Part shown: piece by piece, positions 1 through 9,086 of the stretch
Layout of the letters: each line of letters opens with the position of its first letter
How positions within the stretch are numbered: position 1 is the stretch's first letter
Assembly: GCA_020050435.1 (NCBI GenBank)
Contig: JAGVKQ010000027.1
Coordinates: forward strand, 1 to 64,000
DNA: 64,000 bases
Direction: 5' to 3'
Source: Candidatus Caenarcanales bacterium
GTDB lineage: Bacteria; Cyanobacteriota; Vampirovibrionia; 2-02-FULL-35-15
Notes under the pieces: model-generated
Databases searched by the model: none
The model's input: only the letters and a program-made list of their open reading frames with translations
Told to the model about the DNA's origin: nothing
Translations under genes and position numbers: made by a program

Positions 1-675
1 AGCTGTACCACCGATAGTAACTGAGGTAGCACCGGTGAGATTGGTTCCATTAATAAGAACATTAGCACCCATTGCACCAGAAGCAGGTGTAAAGGAAGAG
101 ATTGTTGGTGTAGCTACTGGGCAATTAAAATTAGTCATAATTGATGCAGTGCTTGATTCATTTGAATTGAAAGTTGCTTTTACTGTAGTTGAGAGAGCAC
201 TTGTGCTACAAGCAAAATTAGCAGGAATATCAAAGTTAAAGTCTAGATCTAATCCATTTCCCATAGCAGTTCTGCTAAAAGTACTACATACGACAGTGGT
301 ACCTGAAGGGCTACAAGTAACTGTATTATCTGATCTAACAGGAAGTCCACTCCATGTCCATGAAGATGAAGGAAATGGAAATGTTAGCATGATGTTATTT
401 GCATTAGCTGAGCCATTATCAATAGCTTTAATTGTATATTTTATTCTTGTTCCTGGGGTTGCTGTAAATGTTGATGTTGAATTTTCTGCAGGACTACCAT
501 TTCTAACTATAAGATCTAAGTTGACTGAAGCATGAGCTGCATGAAAACTAAAGCCTGGAATAACAAAAAGATTAAAAAAGTTAAATCCTAATAAGGAAGC
601 TGTAGGAATATTAAGCAAAACTACTAAGAATAAACTTAGTAGTGGCTTAATTAACTTTTTAGGTTTTCCTCTCAC
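1..675 (-). CDS. Secreted protein with signal peptide, DUF11-like and IPT/TIG-like domain (C-terminus cut by window edge)
   Basis: Reverse strand is open from GTG at 675 to the left edge: VRGKPKKLIKPLLSLFLVVLLNIPTASLLG...AHASVNLDLIVRNGSPAENSTSTFTATPGTRIKYTIKAIDNGSANANNIMLTFP...TPTISSFTPASGAMGANVLINGTNLTGATSVTIGGTA. It has a hydrophobic leader, a DUF11-like block and a typical IPT/TIG strand. AAAGGAG lies upstream. The ORF track misses it because it is open-ended. Confidence 0.8.
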   Translation of the reverse strand, partial: MRGKPKKLIKPLLSLFLVVLLNIPTASLLGFNFFNLFVIPGFSFHAAHASVNLDLIVRNGSPAENSTSTFTATPGTRIKYTIKAIDNGSANANNIMLTFPFPSSSWTWSGLPVRSDNTVTCSPSGTTVVCSTFSRTAMGNGLDLDFNFDIPANFACSTSALSTTVKATFNSNESSTASIMTNFNCPVATPTISSFTPASGAMGANVLINGTNLTGATSVTIGGTA

Positions 676-708
676 TTTTCTTTCTCTACTCCTTTTGTAG
701 TTCTTCTA

Positions 709-1947
709 TTAGTTGGAATTAGACTTGGGTAGTGGTATCGCTCCATACTTTGAATCGGGGGAAATTATTAGTTTTGTATTTAACTTATTTGCTGAAACAG
801 TATATTCATTTATGAGAGTCAAATCTTTTAGTGAAAATACCTTTAAAACTTTATTTGAGTTTTTTAGTGTAAGAATAAAAAGTTTTTGCTGGTCAGTAGA
901 AATATCTAAATCAATGATAGAGGTACTGTCATTGATAGTTATAGTTTTTAGAATACTTGGGGACAATGGATTACTTACATCTGTTTTGTATACTTTTATA
1001 GTGACTGGGTTGGTGTTGTTGATACCTGCAGAAATAACTGTACTTCCATCAGGATAAATTGCAGATAAAGTAAGCCCATCTGAATTTGGATTTAGAATCT
1101 TTACAATCATCTTTTTGTTTTTTAAATCTAATAAATGTAGAACATGATTTCCGCCTATTGAAGAAATAACTGTTTTTGTACCTAATAAATTAAAGCTGTT
1201 AGAAAAAAGGAAATTATGTACTAGGAAAAATATATCTGGTGGTGTTTCAAAGTCTTTGGAACCTTCAGTTTCTAGATCGTATACTGTTGCAGTTTGATTG
1301 TTTATACCTCTGTATGTGATTATTGCATGTTTGTATTTAGGGGAAACTTTTACTGAATTAGGAGTATCTTTGATATTGATTGTTTTTTCTATTTGATCGT
1401 TAACTGTGTTAACTATAAAAAGTTTTCCTTGAGAGGCGTTGCTATTTCCTGCAATTATTTTTTTACCTTCGCTATCAATGAATGCAATAGAGTTAGGGAG
1501 TGGGCTGTCTGAGTTTAAGCAATTTAAAGATTTTGTAGTATTTGTGACTAAATCAACAATTATAAGAATTCCGCTTTGACCATCAGGCTTGCCATATACT
1601 AATGCTTTTTTATTATCTTCGCTAATGTCAATTTCAAATTCTGTAGAGTTTGTATTTGAAATGTTTAATGGTATGATTCCATCTTCGGTAAAACCACCAG
1701 CAGTAATTTTAATTTTTCTAATATATGGATTTTCTGATGAATCAATTGTTAGTAGATGGTTTCCATCGCTTGAAACCGTTATATTATTTGGTTTTGATAA
1801 ACATTTATTGTTTGTACAGTTCTCTATGAAGCCTACTGTTTCAGCTTTGCATGAATAAGCAATTGGTGAAATTAAAGCAATAATAATTATGGCCTGGAAT
1901 GCCACACTTACGTAATTGATAAGTGATATTTTTATTTTACTAATCAT
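709..1947 (-). CDS. Secreted beta-propeller (YVTN/WD40-like) repeat protein
   Basis: 412 aa with N-terminal hydrophobic leader; repeated blade-like motifs (NNITVSSDGNHLLTID, PNSVKVSPKYKHAIITY, TKLIISPDSKYGAIPL). Confidence 0.65.
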   Translation of the reverse strand: MISKIKISLINYVSVAFQAIIIIALISPIAYSCKAETVGFIENCTNNKCLSKPNNITVSSDGNHLLTIDSSENPYIRKIKITAGGFTEDGIIPLNISNTNSTEFEIDISEDNKKALVYGKPDGQSGILIIVDLVTNTTKSLNCLNSDSPLPNSIAFIDSEGKKIIAGNSNASQGKLFIVNTVNDQIEKTINIKDTPNSVKVSPKYKHAIITYRGINNQTATVYDLETEGSKDFETPPDIFFLVHNFLFSNSFNLLGTKTVISSIGGNHVLHLLDLKNKKMIVKILNPNSDGLTLSAIYPDGSTVISAGINNTNPVTIKVYKTDVSNPLSPSILKTITINDSTSIIDLDISTDQQKLFILTLKNSNKVLKVFSLKDLTLINEYTVSANKLNTKLIISPDSKYGAIPLPKSNSN

Positions 1948-2328
1948 TTTGAAAATAAGACAAACCTTAATTTTTACTCCCCTGTATACTCACTTACCCT
2001 TGTCCAAGCTCTTTTCATTTCACTTGTAAACTACGATGTTTTATATGGAAATCATTGGGGTATCCAGCAATTGATGTATATAGGGCTTGCCCCGTAACAT
2101 AGGTTATATCTTAAAAACATGGGGTTTTTGTTCTAGCGTTTTCTTTGTATGTTGGGATGTCCCCATTAAAAGTTAAGTTTAAATTTTAAAAACACTAATT
2201 TTTTGTTTGTGGGTTATTGCTACTAATCTAAACAACCTAGAATTACCCCTTTACGTGTTCCAGCAAGACGATTTTTTTTATTAAAGATTGGTATAAATAT
2301 AAAAGGGTTAAAAGTTTACGGATTTATT

Positions 2329-3153
2329 ATGATTAAAAAAAATCTTTTTTCTATTATTTTTTTATCACTTAGTATTTCTTTGTTAAATTCTATTATGATT
2401 AATAGTGCTATAGCTCAGGACACCTCTGGTCCGCCTGCTACTCCAGATACAGTTTTTGAAACTTCAGGGGAGCCCTTGAATGATTTCATTGATTCTCTTG
2501 CTGGTTCTAATCCACTAGGACATGTAGGAAGATTAGACTTTAAAATATATACAAATATCCCAAGTGTTTCTGGTTATCTTAGTTCTTTGAATAGTAATAT
2601 AGCAAGATCTAGATGGGGCGAAATTACTCATGATAAAGAAAACGGAATAGCATTTTTTAGAATTTTAACTACTTCTACTCCTCCTGAAATAGACGAGCAA
2701 AATCTTTATAATTTTGCAAATGTTACATCCAGTGAAATCCTTTCTTCATTAAGAGGAAATATTAAAAGTAAAAAAATCCAAGCCACATATACAGCCAAGA
2801 AAAAATTACCCAATGGAGATATTTTAAATGTAAGTGCTGAAAGTTTAGATGCAGATGCACATTTAGTTCTTAAGAAAGGTATAAGAGATTCTATGGGTGT
2901 TGCACTTACAGGCTTTGAGAAAATCACTTTTTATGATCCTGAAATCACCTTAACTAGAGCAAATGGTACCGTAGAGGTTTTAAGTTCTCGTAAAAACAGA
3001 TCATTATTTCAATCTCAGCAAGAGCCTAATACTTTAGTCTTGCTTGCAAAGTTTACTAAATGTCCATTCAACCCAATTAATCTAGATCAATACGTTCCAG
3101 AGGGTGAAACCCTGGAAGGAATATTTGATAGTTTAACTGGAAGTATAGAATAG
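2329..3153 (+). CDS. Secreted protein of unknown function
   Basis: 274 aa with signal peptide MIKKNLFSIIFLSLSISLLNSIMINSAIAQ; no family recognised. Confidence 0.7.
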   Translation: MIKKNLFSIIFLSLSISLLNSIMINSAIAQDTSGPPATPDTVFETSGEPLNDFIDSLAGSNPLGHVGRLDFKIYTNIPSVSGYLSSLNSNIARSRWGEITHDKENGIAFFRILTTSTPPEIDEQNLYNFANVTSSEILSSLRGNIKSKKIQATYTAKKKLPNGDILNVSAESLDADAHLVLKKGIRDSMGVALTGFEKITFYDPEITLTRANGTVEVLSSRKNRSLFQSQQEPNTLVLLAKFTKCPFNPINLDQYVPEGETLEGIFDSLTGSIE

Positions 3154-3158
3154 AAATA

Positions 3159-4967
3159 TTATTCTCTAACTATTAGCCCACCACTAATTTGATCTCTTAA
3201 TCCGAAGTTTGGATTCTCTGCATCTAATTTGTCTGCTGTGTAAATTATATTTCTTGGTCCTGGTAATGCATCTGCAGCACAAGTGATATCTGCAGTTATT
3301 CCAGGCAATTCATCTGCCTGTTTTACAACTTCTTGACTTGCAGAACAAAGCTCTAAATTTCTATTACATGGAGGACCGTCAGGTATACCATCTGCAGGTT
3401 CCTCATCTACAGGATCTTCACAGTCTGCACATTCGCGCTCGTCAGAAATCCTTACACTTTTATTTGCCACATTATTTACTGTACAACCTTCTCCACTAAC
3501 GGTTAGAGTACCAAATCCATCATCTAGATTTATTCCCCAGAATTCTAAATCAGTAATTGTTTCTCCAGGACTTATTGATATAGGCGATACAGCATGTCCA
3601 CCTATATCATCAACTTCTTTCGTAGTGAAGAGAGAGAACATTTTAGGGTTAATATTAAAAGCACTTCCAGTGGTTTCTCTTACAGGAATTATTACTCTTG
3701 TCTCTTTCCCCGCATTAATCGATACTACTTTATCAGCAACTCCTGTCGTAAAGTTTAGGTCTGCATTCCTTGGGAAAAAAGATTGTGGGTCAAATTTCTT
3801 AGCTCTGATTGCACCATCTAAAGGTTCTGCATAAGCTATGTAATCTCCTTGAGGGATGTTTATTATTTCAAAACTACCATTTATATCTGTTATTGTACCT
3901 GCTGTTACTTCGCCAGTGTCTTTGTTTTCTAACACTACATGAGCACCTAAAACTGGTGATTTATTTAAAGTTACCTTTCCTGAGAATTTTCCTCTCTCTT
4001 TTAGCTTTGAAACCTTTGGGTAAATATTTGCTAGTCCTATTTCATCATCAGGAGTTAGAGCGTATCTAAGCATATTTAATCCTACTTCTGCTGTTGCAGA
4101 ACTGACTAGTGCAGAAGTGTCTAAACCTAAAAGTCTACCTAAAGCTATTGTTGCACTATTAGTTACATCGTTTCCCGAAACCTTATTGTCACAAGTTTTT
4201 TCTGCCAGGATATTATCAACACCACCTTCTCCAATTGGAGCTTGAGGGTCCCCACCAATTTTTATATCTCCAGTTGTGGTAAAAAAGACAGAACAAGGAT
4301 TATTAGATGGATCAAAAATAGTGTCTACATCTAACAAAGTCCCAGGCTTTACCATAATTGTTTCACCATTAAAAACTACACTATTAGTTTTTGCAATAGA
4401 GGTCACGGTAAAAACTCTGCTACCTAAAGCCCCACCACTAAATCCTTCTGGTGGTATATCAGTTTTTGCAGATATTAGATTTAAACCATCGTTAGGATTC
4501 ATCATAGAAGTAGTAAATTTGGGAGATAAGATTTTCATATCTGCAAACTCTACACCATTCCAAAGATCTATAGATTCTTGGACAGCATTGTAAAATGCTG
4601 AGCTTGTAATAGGTAGTTGAACATCACCAGTACTTTTTACAAGTAGGGTGGAGTTATCTATTTCGAATTGAATCTCTTTAGGCTTTGCTTGAAATGCTTT
4701 TACAGTTTGCGGTTTAGCTACTTTAGGTTTTTTCTGAGTTGTTCCTCCACTAGTAGAGCTAGTGCCGGAAGATTCTTCTGTAAAAACCTCTTGATTTTTT
4801 AAAGTACGATTTTTGCCTTTTTTACCATTTCTTATAGTGTCGAGGTTTGCTGGATCAAAAGACCCTCCATTGATAACTAAATCAGTAATTCTTGTAAATG
4901 CCATACCGTAGGGCATTTGTAACATTAAAGATATTATTGTTACTGCTGATACTATTGCTTTTTTCAT
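3159..4967 (-). CDS. Secreted matrixin-like (degenerate) protein with carboxypeptidase-regulatory-like domain
   Basis: MKKAIVSAVTIISLMLQMPYGMAF signal; QESIDLWNGV, ATIALGRLLGLDTS and TPDDEIGLANIYP match matrixin landmarks without the zinc histidines. GKFSGKVTLNKSPVLGAHVVLENKDTGEV...GSFEIINIPQGDYIAYAEPL is CarboxypepD_reg-like. Start set at 4967, with GGGAGAAG RBS, rather than 4979. Confidence 0.75.
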   Translation of the reverse strand: MKKAIVSAVTIISLMLQMPYGMAFTRITDLVINGGSFDPANLDTIRNGKKGKNRTLKNQEVFTEESSGTSSTSGGTTQKKPKVAKPQTVKAFQAKPKEIQFEIDNSTLLVKSTGDVQLPITSSAFYNAVQESIDLWNGVEFADMKILSPKFTTSMMNPNDGLNLISAKTDIPPEGFSGGALGSRVFTVTSIAKTNSVVFNGETIMVKPGTLLDVDTIFDPSNNPCSVFFTTTGDIKIGGDPQAPIGEGGVDNILAEKTCDNKVSGNDVTNSATIALGRLLGLDTSALVSSATAEVGLNMLRYALTPDDEIGLANIYPKVSKLKERGKFSGKVTLNKSPVLGAHVVLENKDTGEVTAGTITDINGSFEIINIPQGDYIAYAEPLDGAIRAKKFDPQSFFPRNADLNFTTGVADKVVSINAGKETRVIIPVRETTGSAFNINPKMFSLFTTKEVDDIGGHAVSPISISPGETITDLEFWGINLDDGFGTLTVSGEGCTVNNVANKSVRISDERECADCEDPVDEEPADGIPDGPPCNRNLELCSASQEVVKQADELPGITADITCAADALPGPRNIIYTADKLDAENPNFGLRDQISGGLIVRE

Positions 4968-5419
4968 TTCTTCTCCCATTTAAATTTGCATACACTATCA
5001 CCAGAAATTATCCCGTCTCTTGAGATTGTAAAAAGATTTTTTTTCTTTGACATTGTTTCTTCCAGGAATAAAATCACATCTTCATTTAGTGGCATATGGT
5101 CAGGAGTTGTAGATGCTTTTATCAGAAGCCCTTCTTTCTCTAAATCAGCACCAAAAACATTTATTTTCAAATATTTTTTCTGTGCAACCTTTTCTTTTTT
5201 ATAAAACCATTTTTTTGGTTTAAATTTATATTGTGTTAAATAAAAATCTCCTCTTTTAAAGACCTTCTTCTTAATTAAATTTCCCAAAACTATTGCTTCA
5301 TAATTCCTATTATTGAGATTTGTAAGATTATTAGGAAAAGTCTTTAAAAAACTTGAATCAAATAACAGTATTATCAATAACAAGAGTATACTTATAGTTT
5401 TTTTATTCTTAGTGCTCAT
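4964..5419 (-). CDS. Small exported/membrane-anchored protein of unknown function
   Basis: 151 aa, N-terminal hydrophobic segment ISILLLLIILLFDSSFL; its stop overlaps the next start as ATGA, implying co-translation. Confidence 0.65.
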   Translation of the reverse strand: MSTKNKKTISILLLLIILLFDSSFLKTFPNNLTNLNNRNYEAIVLGNLIKKKVFKRGDFYLTQYKFKPKKWFYKKEKVAQKKYLKINVFGADLEKEGLLIKASTTPDHMPLNEDVILFLEETMSKKKNLFTISRDGIISGDSVCKFKWEKK

Positions 5420-5470
5420 AGGGATAGCACTAACTTAGACTGATTTAATTTGTATATTGTTGCAAGGCAA

Positions 5471-5596
5471 GGCACATATGGCTTATAGGGCTGATAAGGC
5501 TGATAAGGCTGATAAGGCTAATATGGCAGATAATGAAATATAGAATTCCATATAAGCCTTATATGCCTTATAGTCCTTACATGCCTTATTAGCCCT
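5471..5596. repeat. Inverted pair of 9-bp-period tandem arrays
   Basis: Left arm 5471-5533: ggcacatat ggcttatag ggctgataa x3 ggctaatat ggcagataa. Right arm 5552-5596: ataagcctt atatgcctt atagtcctt acatgcctt attagccct, i.e. inverted. Confidence 0.85.
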
Positions 5597-6002
5597 TGTT
5601 CTCCGATGGGCAAACATTTTTAGCAGATTTTCCAGCAAACTCTAATACTATATCTTTATCACCTACAGAAAAAGAAGTGCCACATCCACAGCTTTTACTA
5701 GCATTTGGATTTTCAAAAACAAAGCCTCTTCCATTTAATCCACCTTGGTAATCAAGGTTTAAGCCCGTTATATATAGAGCGCTTTTTGGATCGATTAAAA
5801 CTTTAATTCCTTCATATTCATCTATGTAATCATTTTCTAAGGTTTTACCAAAATCAAGAATATAAGAAAGTCCAGAGCAACCCCCAGCTGATAGGCCGAT
5901 TCTTACTCCATCAGGATAATTAGCTTCTTCTTTAATAAGATTAGCTAATTGTTTTCTAGCAGAATCTGTTAAATTTACAATTTTTTGTTGTTTAGTTTCC
6001 AT
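5589..6002 (-). CDS. sufA: Iron-sulfur cluster assembly A-type carrier (IscA/SufA/ErpA family)
   Basis: GLSAGGCSGLSYILDFG and SKSCGCGTSF: the three conserved cysteines of the A-type carrier family; divergent from the suf operon. Confidence 0.88.
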   Translation of the reverse strand: METKQQKIVNLTDSARKQLANLIKEEANYPDGVRIGLSAGGCSGLSYILDFGKTLENDYIDEYEGIKVLIDPKSALYITGLNLDYQGGLNGRGFVFENPNASKSCGCGTSFSVGDKDIVLEFAGKSAKNVCPSENKG

Positions 6003-6070
6003 GAAATTAATCCTTGAATTCGTCTTACTTATAGGTGTGATATATGCTTGAATCTTCCTATATATTCATT

Positions 6071-6124
6071 ATTATACCCCACTTTGGCTAATCTTGACTT
6101 TTTAGTCAAGATTAGGGGTATAAT
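6071..6124. promoter_or_regulatory. Divergent promoter/operator of sufA-like and rrf2 genes
   Basis: Perfect 12-bp inverted repeat ctaatcttgact-tttt-agtcaagattag (6088-6115), flanked by outward-facing TATAAT boxes (6119-6124 on +, 6071-6076 on -). Confidence 0.7.
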
Positions 6125-6275
6125 ATTGATAGGCGAAAGCACGTGCCATGCTGAGGAGATATAAAAATAATTTTGCATTGACAATAAAAGGATTTGTCCG
6201 ATTTATTCGGTAAATCCGATCAAGTGAGAGGCTTGACCAAAGGAAGGTTCAGCTTGTCTGAACTTAAACAAATAA

Positions 6276-6740
6276 ATGAAAATAACCTCACAAGAAGAAT
6301 ACGGATTAAGATGCTTGCTTCAAGTAGCACAGCTAACTGTTAAAAATGAGTTAGCTTCATTAGAAGGCATTGCAAAAGCTGAGCATATGACTACTGACTA
6401 TGCAGCTAAGCTTTTAAGCATTTTGCGCAATGCAAACTTGATAGAAAGTGTCCGTGGAAAAAGTGGTGGTTATAAATTATCTCGATTACCATCAGAAATT
6501 AAATTAGATGAAGTAATAAAAGTGTTAAGTGGGGAGTTGTTTGAAGTAAACTCATGCGAGCAATTTCCTGGAAACGATGATAAATGTGTTCATATTGATT
6601 GTTGTTCTATTAGGTCTGTTTGGTTTTCTGTGTCACATATTTTATTTGCATTGTTAAAACAAGTTACATTGGAGGATTTGCTTAAAAAAGAAGATTTATT
6701 AAGTAAATATCTAAAAAAGGAGTTAATTCTAAATCTATAA
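6276..6740 (+). CDS. Rrf2 family transcriptional regulator
   Basis: MKITSQEEYGLRCLLQVAQ, typical Rrf2 winged helix; Cys cluster CEQFPGNDDKCVHIDCC; adjacent to suf genes. Confidence 0.9.
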   Translation: MKITSQEEYGLRCLLQVAQLTVKNELASLEGIAKAEHMTTDYAAKLLSILRNANLIESVRGKSGGYKLSRLPSEIKLDEVIKVLSGELFEVNSCEQFPGNDDKCVHIDCCSIRSVWFSVSHILFALLKQVTLEDLLKKEDLLSKYLKKELILNL

Positions 6741-6754
6741 AAGATACGTTGTAA

Positions 6755-6774
6755 AGACGTTGTATACAACGTCT
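6755..6774. repeat. 20-bp perfect palindrome agacgttgtatacaacgtct
   Basis: Self-complementary; near-identical element at 28943-28966. Confidence 0.85.
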
Positions 6775-6801
6775 CTAAAAAAAATATAAATGTCGGAAAA
6801 G

Positions 6802-6824
6802 TTGAAAAAAAAGTCAAGTATAAT
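6802..6824 (+). promoter_or_regulatory. Putative sufC promoter with Rrf2-type operator
   Basis: TTGA-N8-TCAA (6802-6817) immediately followed by TATAAT (6819-6824); same TTGA-N8-TCAA as the palindrome at 6094-6109. Confidence 0.5.
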
Positions 6825-6829
6825 GTGAA

Positions 6830-6851
6830 GGCTAGATTTGCAAATCTAGCC
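6830..6851. repeat. 22-bp perfect palindrome ggctagatttgcaaatctagcc upstream of sufC
   Basis: Direct reading; in the 5' leader of sufC. Confidence 0.85.
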
Positions 6852-6874
6852 GAGATAAGAAGAGGAAATTAAAA

Positions 6875-7636
6875 ATGTCAGAGTTATTAAAAATTGAAAA
6901 TTTACATGCAGAAATTGATGGAAAAGAAATCCTTCATGGTGTTGATTTAAAAATTGAAAAGGGCGAAATCCATGCAATTATGGGAAGAAATGGATCTGGA
7001 AAAAGCACATTCTCTAATACTATTATGGGGCATCCAGCATATAAAGTTTCAAAAGGAAATATAGTTTTTAATGGTCAGGTAATAAATGAATTAAAAACAA
7101 ATGAAAGAGCAAAACTAGGTTTATTTTTAGGATTTCAATATCCACTTAGTATTCCAGGCGTTACAGTCGCTAATTTTTTAAGACAAGCTATAAAAGCAAT
7201 TAAGGGTGAAACAGTTTCCCCTAAGGATTTCAGAAAACTTCTATATGAAAAAATGGATGATTTAGAAATTGATCATGCATTTGCCACAAGATATGTAAAT
7301 GAAGGATTTTCAGGTGGTGAGAAAAAGAGAATGGAAATTCTTCAGATGGCACTTCTTGAACCAAAGCTTGCAATATTAGATGAACCTGATTCAGGACTTG
7401 ATATTGATTCACTTAAGTTAGTAACTACTAGCATAAATAAATTTAAGGAAACAAATCCTGAAATGAGTTTAATCTTAATTACTCACTATCAAAGAATTCT
7501 TGATCATGTTAAACCTCAGTTTGTACATGTAGTTTCAGAAGGAAAAGTTGTAGAGTCAGGTGGTCCTGAACTTGCATTAGAGTTAGAAAAACGTGGATAT
7601 GATTGGTTGACGGATAGAGAGGTATCTTCGGTATAG
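6875..7636 (+). CDS. sufC: Fe-S cluster assembly ATPase SufC
   Basis: Walker A GRNGSGKST, FSGGEKKRMEILQMALLEPKLAILDEPDSGLDID; typical SufC. Confidence 0.96.
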   Translation: MSELLKIENLHAEIDGKEILHGVDLKIEKGEIHAIMGRNGSGKSTFSNTIMGHPAYKVSKGNIVFNGQVINELKTNERAKLGLFLGFQYPLSIPGVTVANFLRQAIKAIKGETVSPKDFRKLLYEKMDDLEIDHAFATRYVNEGFSGGEKKRMEILQMALLEPKLAILDEPDSGLDIDSLKLVTTSINKFKETNPEMSLILITHYQRILDHVKPQFVHVVSEGKVVESGGPELALELEKRGYDWLTDREVSSV

Positions 7637-7646
7637 AAGAGGGTAA

Positions 7647-7666
7647 AGACTTGCCATGGCAAGTCT
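7647..7666. repeat. 20-bp perfect palindrome agacttgccatggcaagtct (sufC-sufB gap)
   Basis: Direct reading. Confidence 0.85.
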
Positions 7667-7681
7667 CAACAGGAGCAATAA

Positions 7682-9085
7682 ATGGCAACAGAATTAAATG
7701 ACGATTACAAGTATGGCTTTCATGATTCAGAAGAAAACTATGCTTTTAAATCTGGGCGTGGATTAACTAAAGAAATAGTTTTAAGTATTTCTAAGATGAA
7801 AAAAGAGCCTGCCTGGATGACAGAGTTTCGTTTGAAATCTCTTGAAATCTTTCTTAAAAAACCTATGCCAAAATGGGGAAGCACACAGCTTTTAAGTGAA
7901 ATTGATTTTGATAATATTTTCTACTATGTAAAATCTGCAGATAAACAAGGTAAAACCTGGGAAGAAGTTCCTGCTGAAATTAAAAACACTTTTGACAGAT
8001 TGGGAATTCCTGAAGCAGAAAGAAAATTCTTGGCTGGGGTCTCAGCACAGTATGAATCTGAAGTTGTTTATCACTCTATCCGTGAAGATCTTGAAAAATT
8101 AGGAGTTATTTTCCTTGATATGGATACAGCTCTTCGTGAGCAGTCAGAAATTGTAAAAAAATACTTCTCTACTATTATTCCTTCTGAAGACAATAAATTT
8201 GCTGCATTAAACAGCGCTGTCTGGTCAGGTGGTTCATTTATTTATGTACCTAAAAATGTAAAAGTAGAAATCCCACTTCAGGCATATTTCAGAATCAATA
8301 CAGAAAATATGGGGCAGTTTGAAAGAACACTTATTATTGCTGATGAAGGAAGCTCTGTTCATTATATAGAAGGATGTACAGCACCTACATATAGTTCAGA
8401 TTCTTTACACTCAGCAGTTGTTGAATTGATTGCTTTAAAGGGTGCAAAAATCAGATATACCACTATCCAGAATTGGTCAAAGAATGTTTTTAATCTTGTA
8501 ACTAAAAGATCTGTTGCTCATGAAGATGCAGTGGTTGAATGGGTTGATGGAAATCTTGGTTCGAAATTAACTATGAAATATCCTGCTATTTATTTAGTGG
8601 GCGAAAGAGCACATGGCGAAGTTCTTTCAGTAGCTATGGCTAGTGGAAATGATCAGCATCAGGATGCTGGAGCAAAAATAATTCATGCTGCTCCTAATAC
8701 TACATCTGTGATTACATCTAAATCTATTTCAAAAAGTGGTGGTAGAGCTAGTTACCGTGGTCTTATAAAGGTTCACAAAGGTGCTACAAATGTAAAGTCT
8801 ACTATTAAGTGTGATGCACTTATGCTGGATGAACATTCTCGTTCTGATACGTATCCTACTATGGAAATTGATGAGAAAGATGTTCGTATAGAACATGAAG
8901 CTACTGTAAGTAAGATAGAAGATGAAAAGCTTTTTTATCTTATGAGCCGTGGACTTTCAGAAGACCAGGCAAAATTAATGATAGTAAATGGTTTTATGGA
9001 GCCTTTTGTTAAAGAGCTTCCTATGGAATATGCAGTGGAATTAAACAGACTTATAGAAATGGAAATGGAAGGGTCTATAGGCTAA
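7682..9085 (+). CDS. sufB: Fe-S cluster assembly scaffold SufB
   Basis: 467 aa; [84 protein letters not shown]. Confidence 0.97.
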   Translation: MATELNDDYKYGFHDSEENYAFKSGRGLTKEIVLSISKMKKEPAWMTEFRLKSLEIFLKKPMPKWGSTQLLSEIDFDNIFYYVKSADKQGKTWEEVPAEIKNTFDRLGIPEAERKFLAGVSAQYESEVVYHSIREDLEKLGVIFLDMDTALREQSEIVKKYFSTIIPSEDNKFAALNSAVWSGGSFIYVPKNVKVEIPLQAYFRINTENMGQFERTLIIADEGSSVHYIEGCTAPTYSSDSLHSAVVELIALKGAKIRYTTIQNWSKNVFNLVTKRSVAHEDAVVEWVDGNLGSKLTMKYPAIYLVGERAHGEVLSVAMASGNDQHQDAGAKIIHAAPNTTSVITSKSISKSGGRASYRGLIKVHKGATNVKSTIKCDALMLDEHSRSDTYPTMEIDEKDVRIEHEATVSKIEDEKLFYLMSRGLSEDQAKLMIVNGFMEPFVKELPMEYAVELNRLIEMEMEGSIG

Positions 9086-9086
9086 T

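Noticed and set aside
35-535. 166-aa plus-strand ORF at the window start
   Set aside because: Minus strand encodes a signal peptide + DUF11/IPT protein over the same bases; plus ORF is a shadow.
5471-5596. CRISPR-like array
   Set aside because: 9-bp units without spacers and arranged as inverted arms; not a CRISPR.
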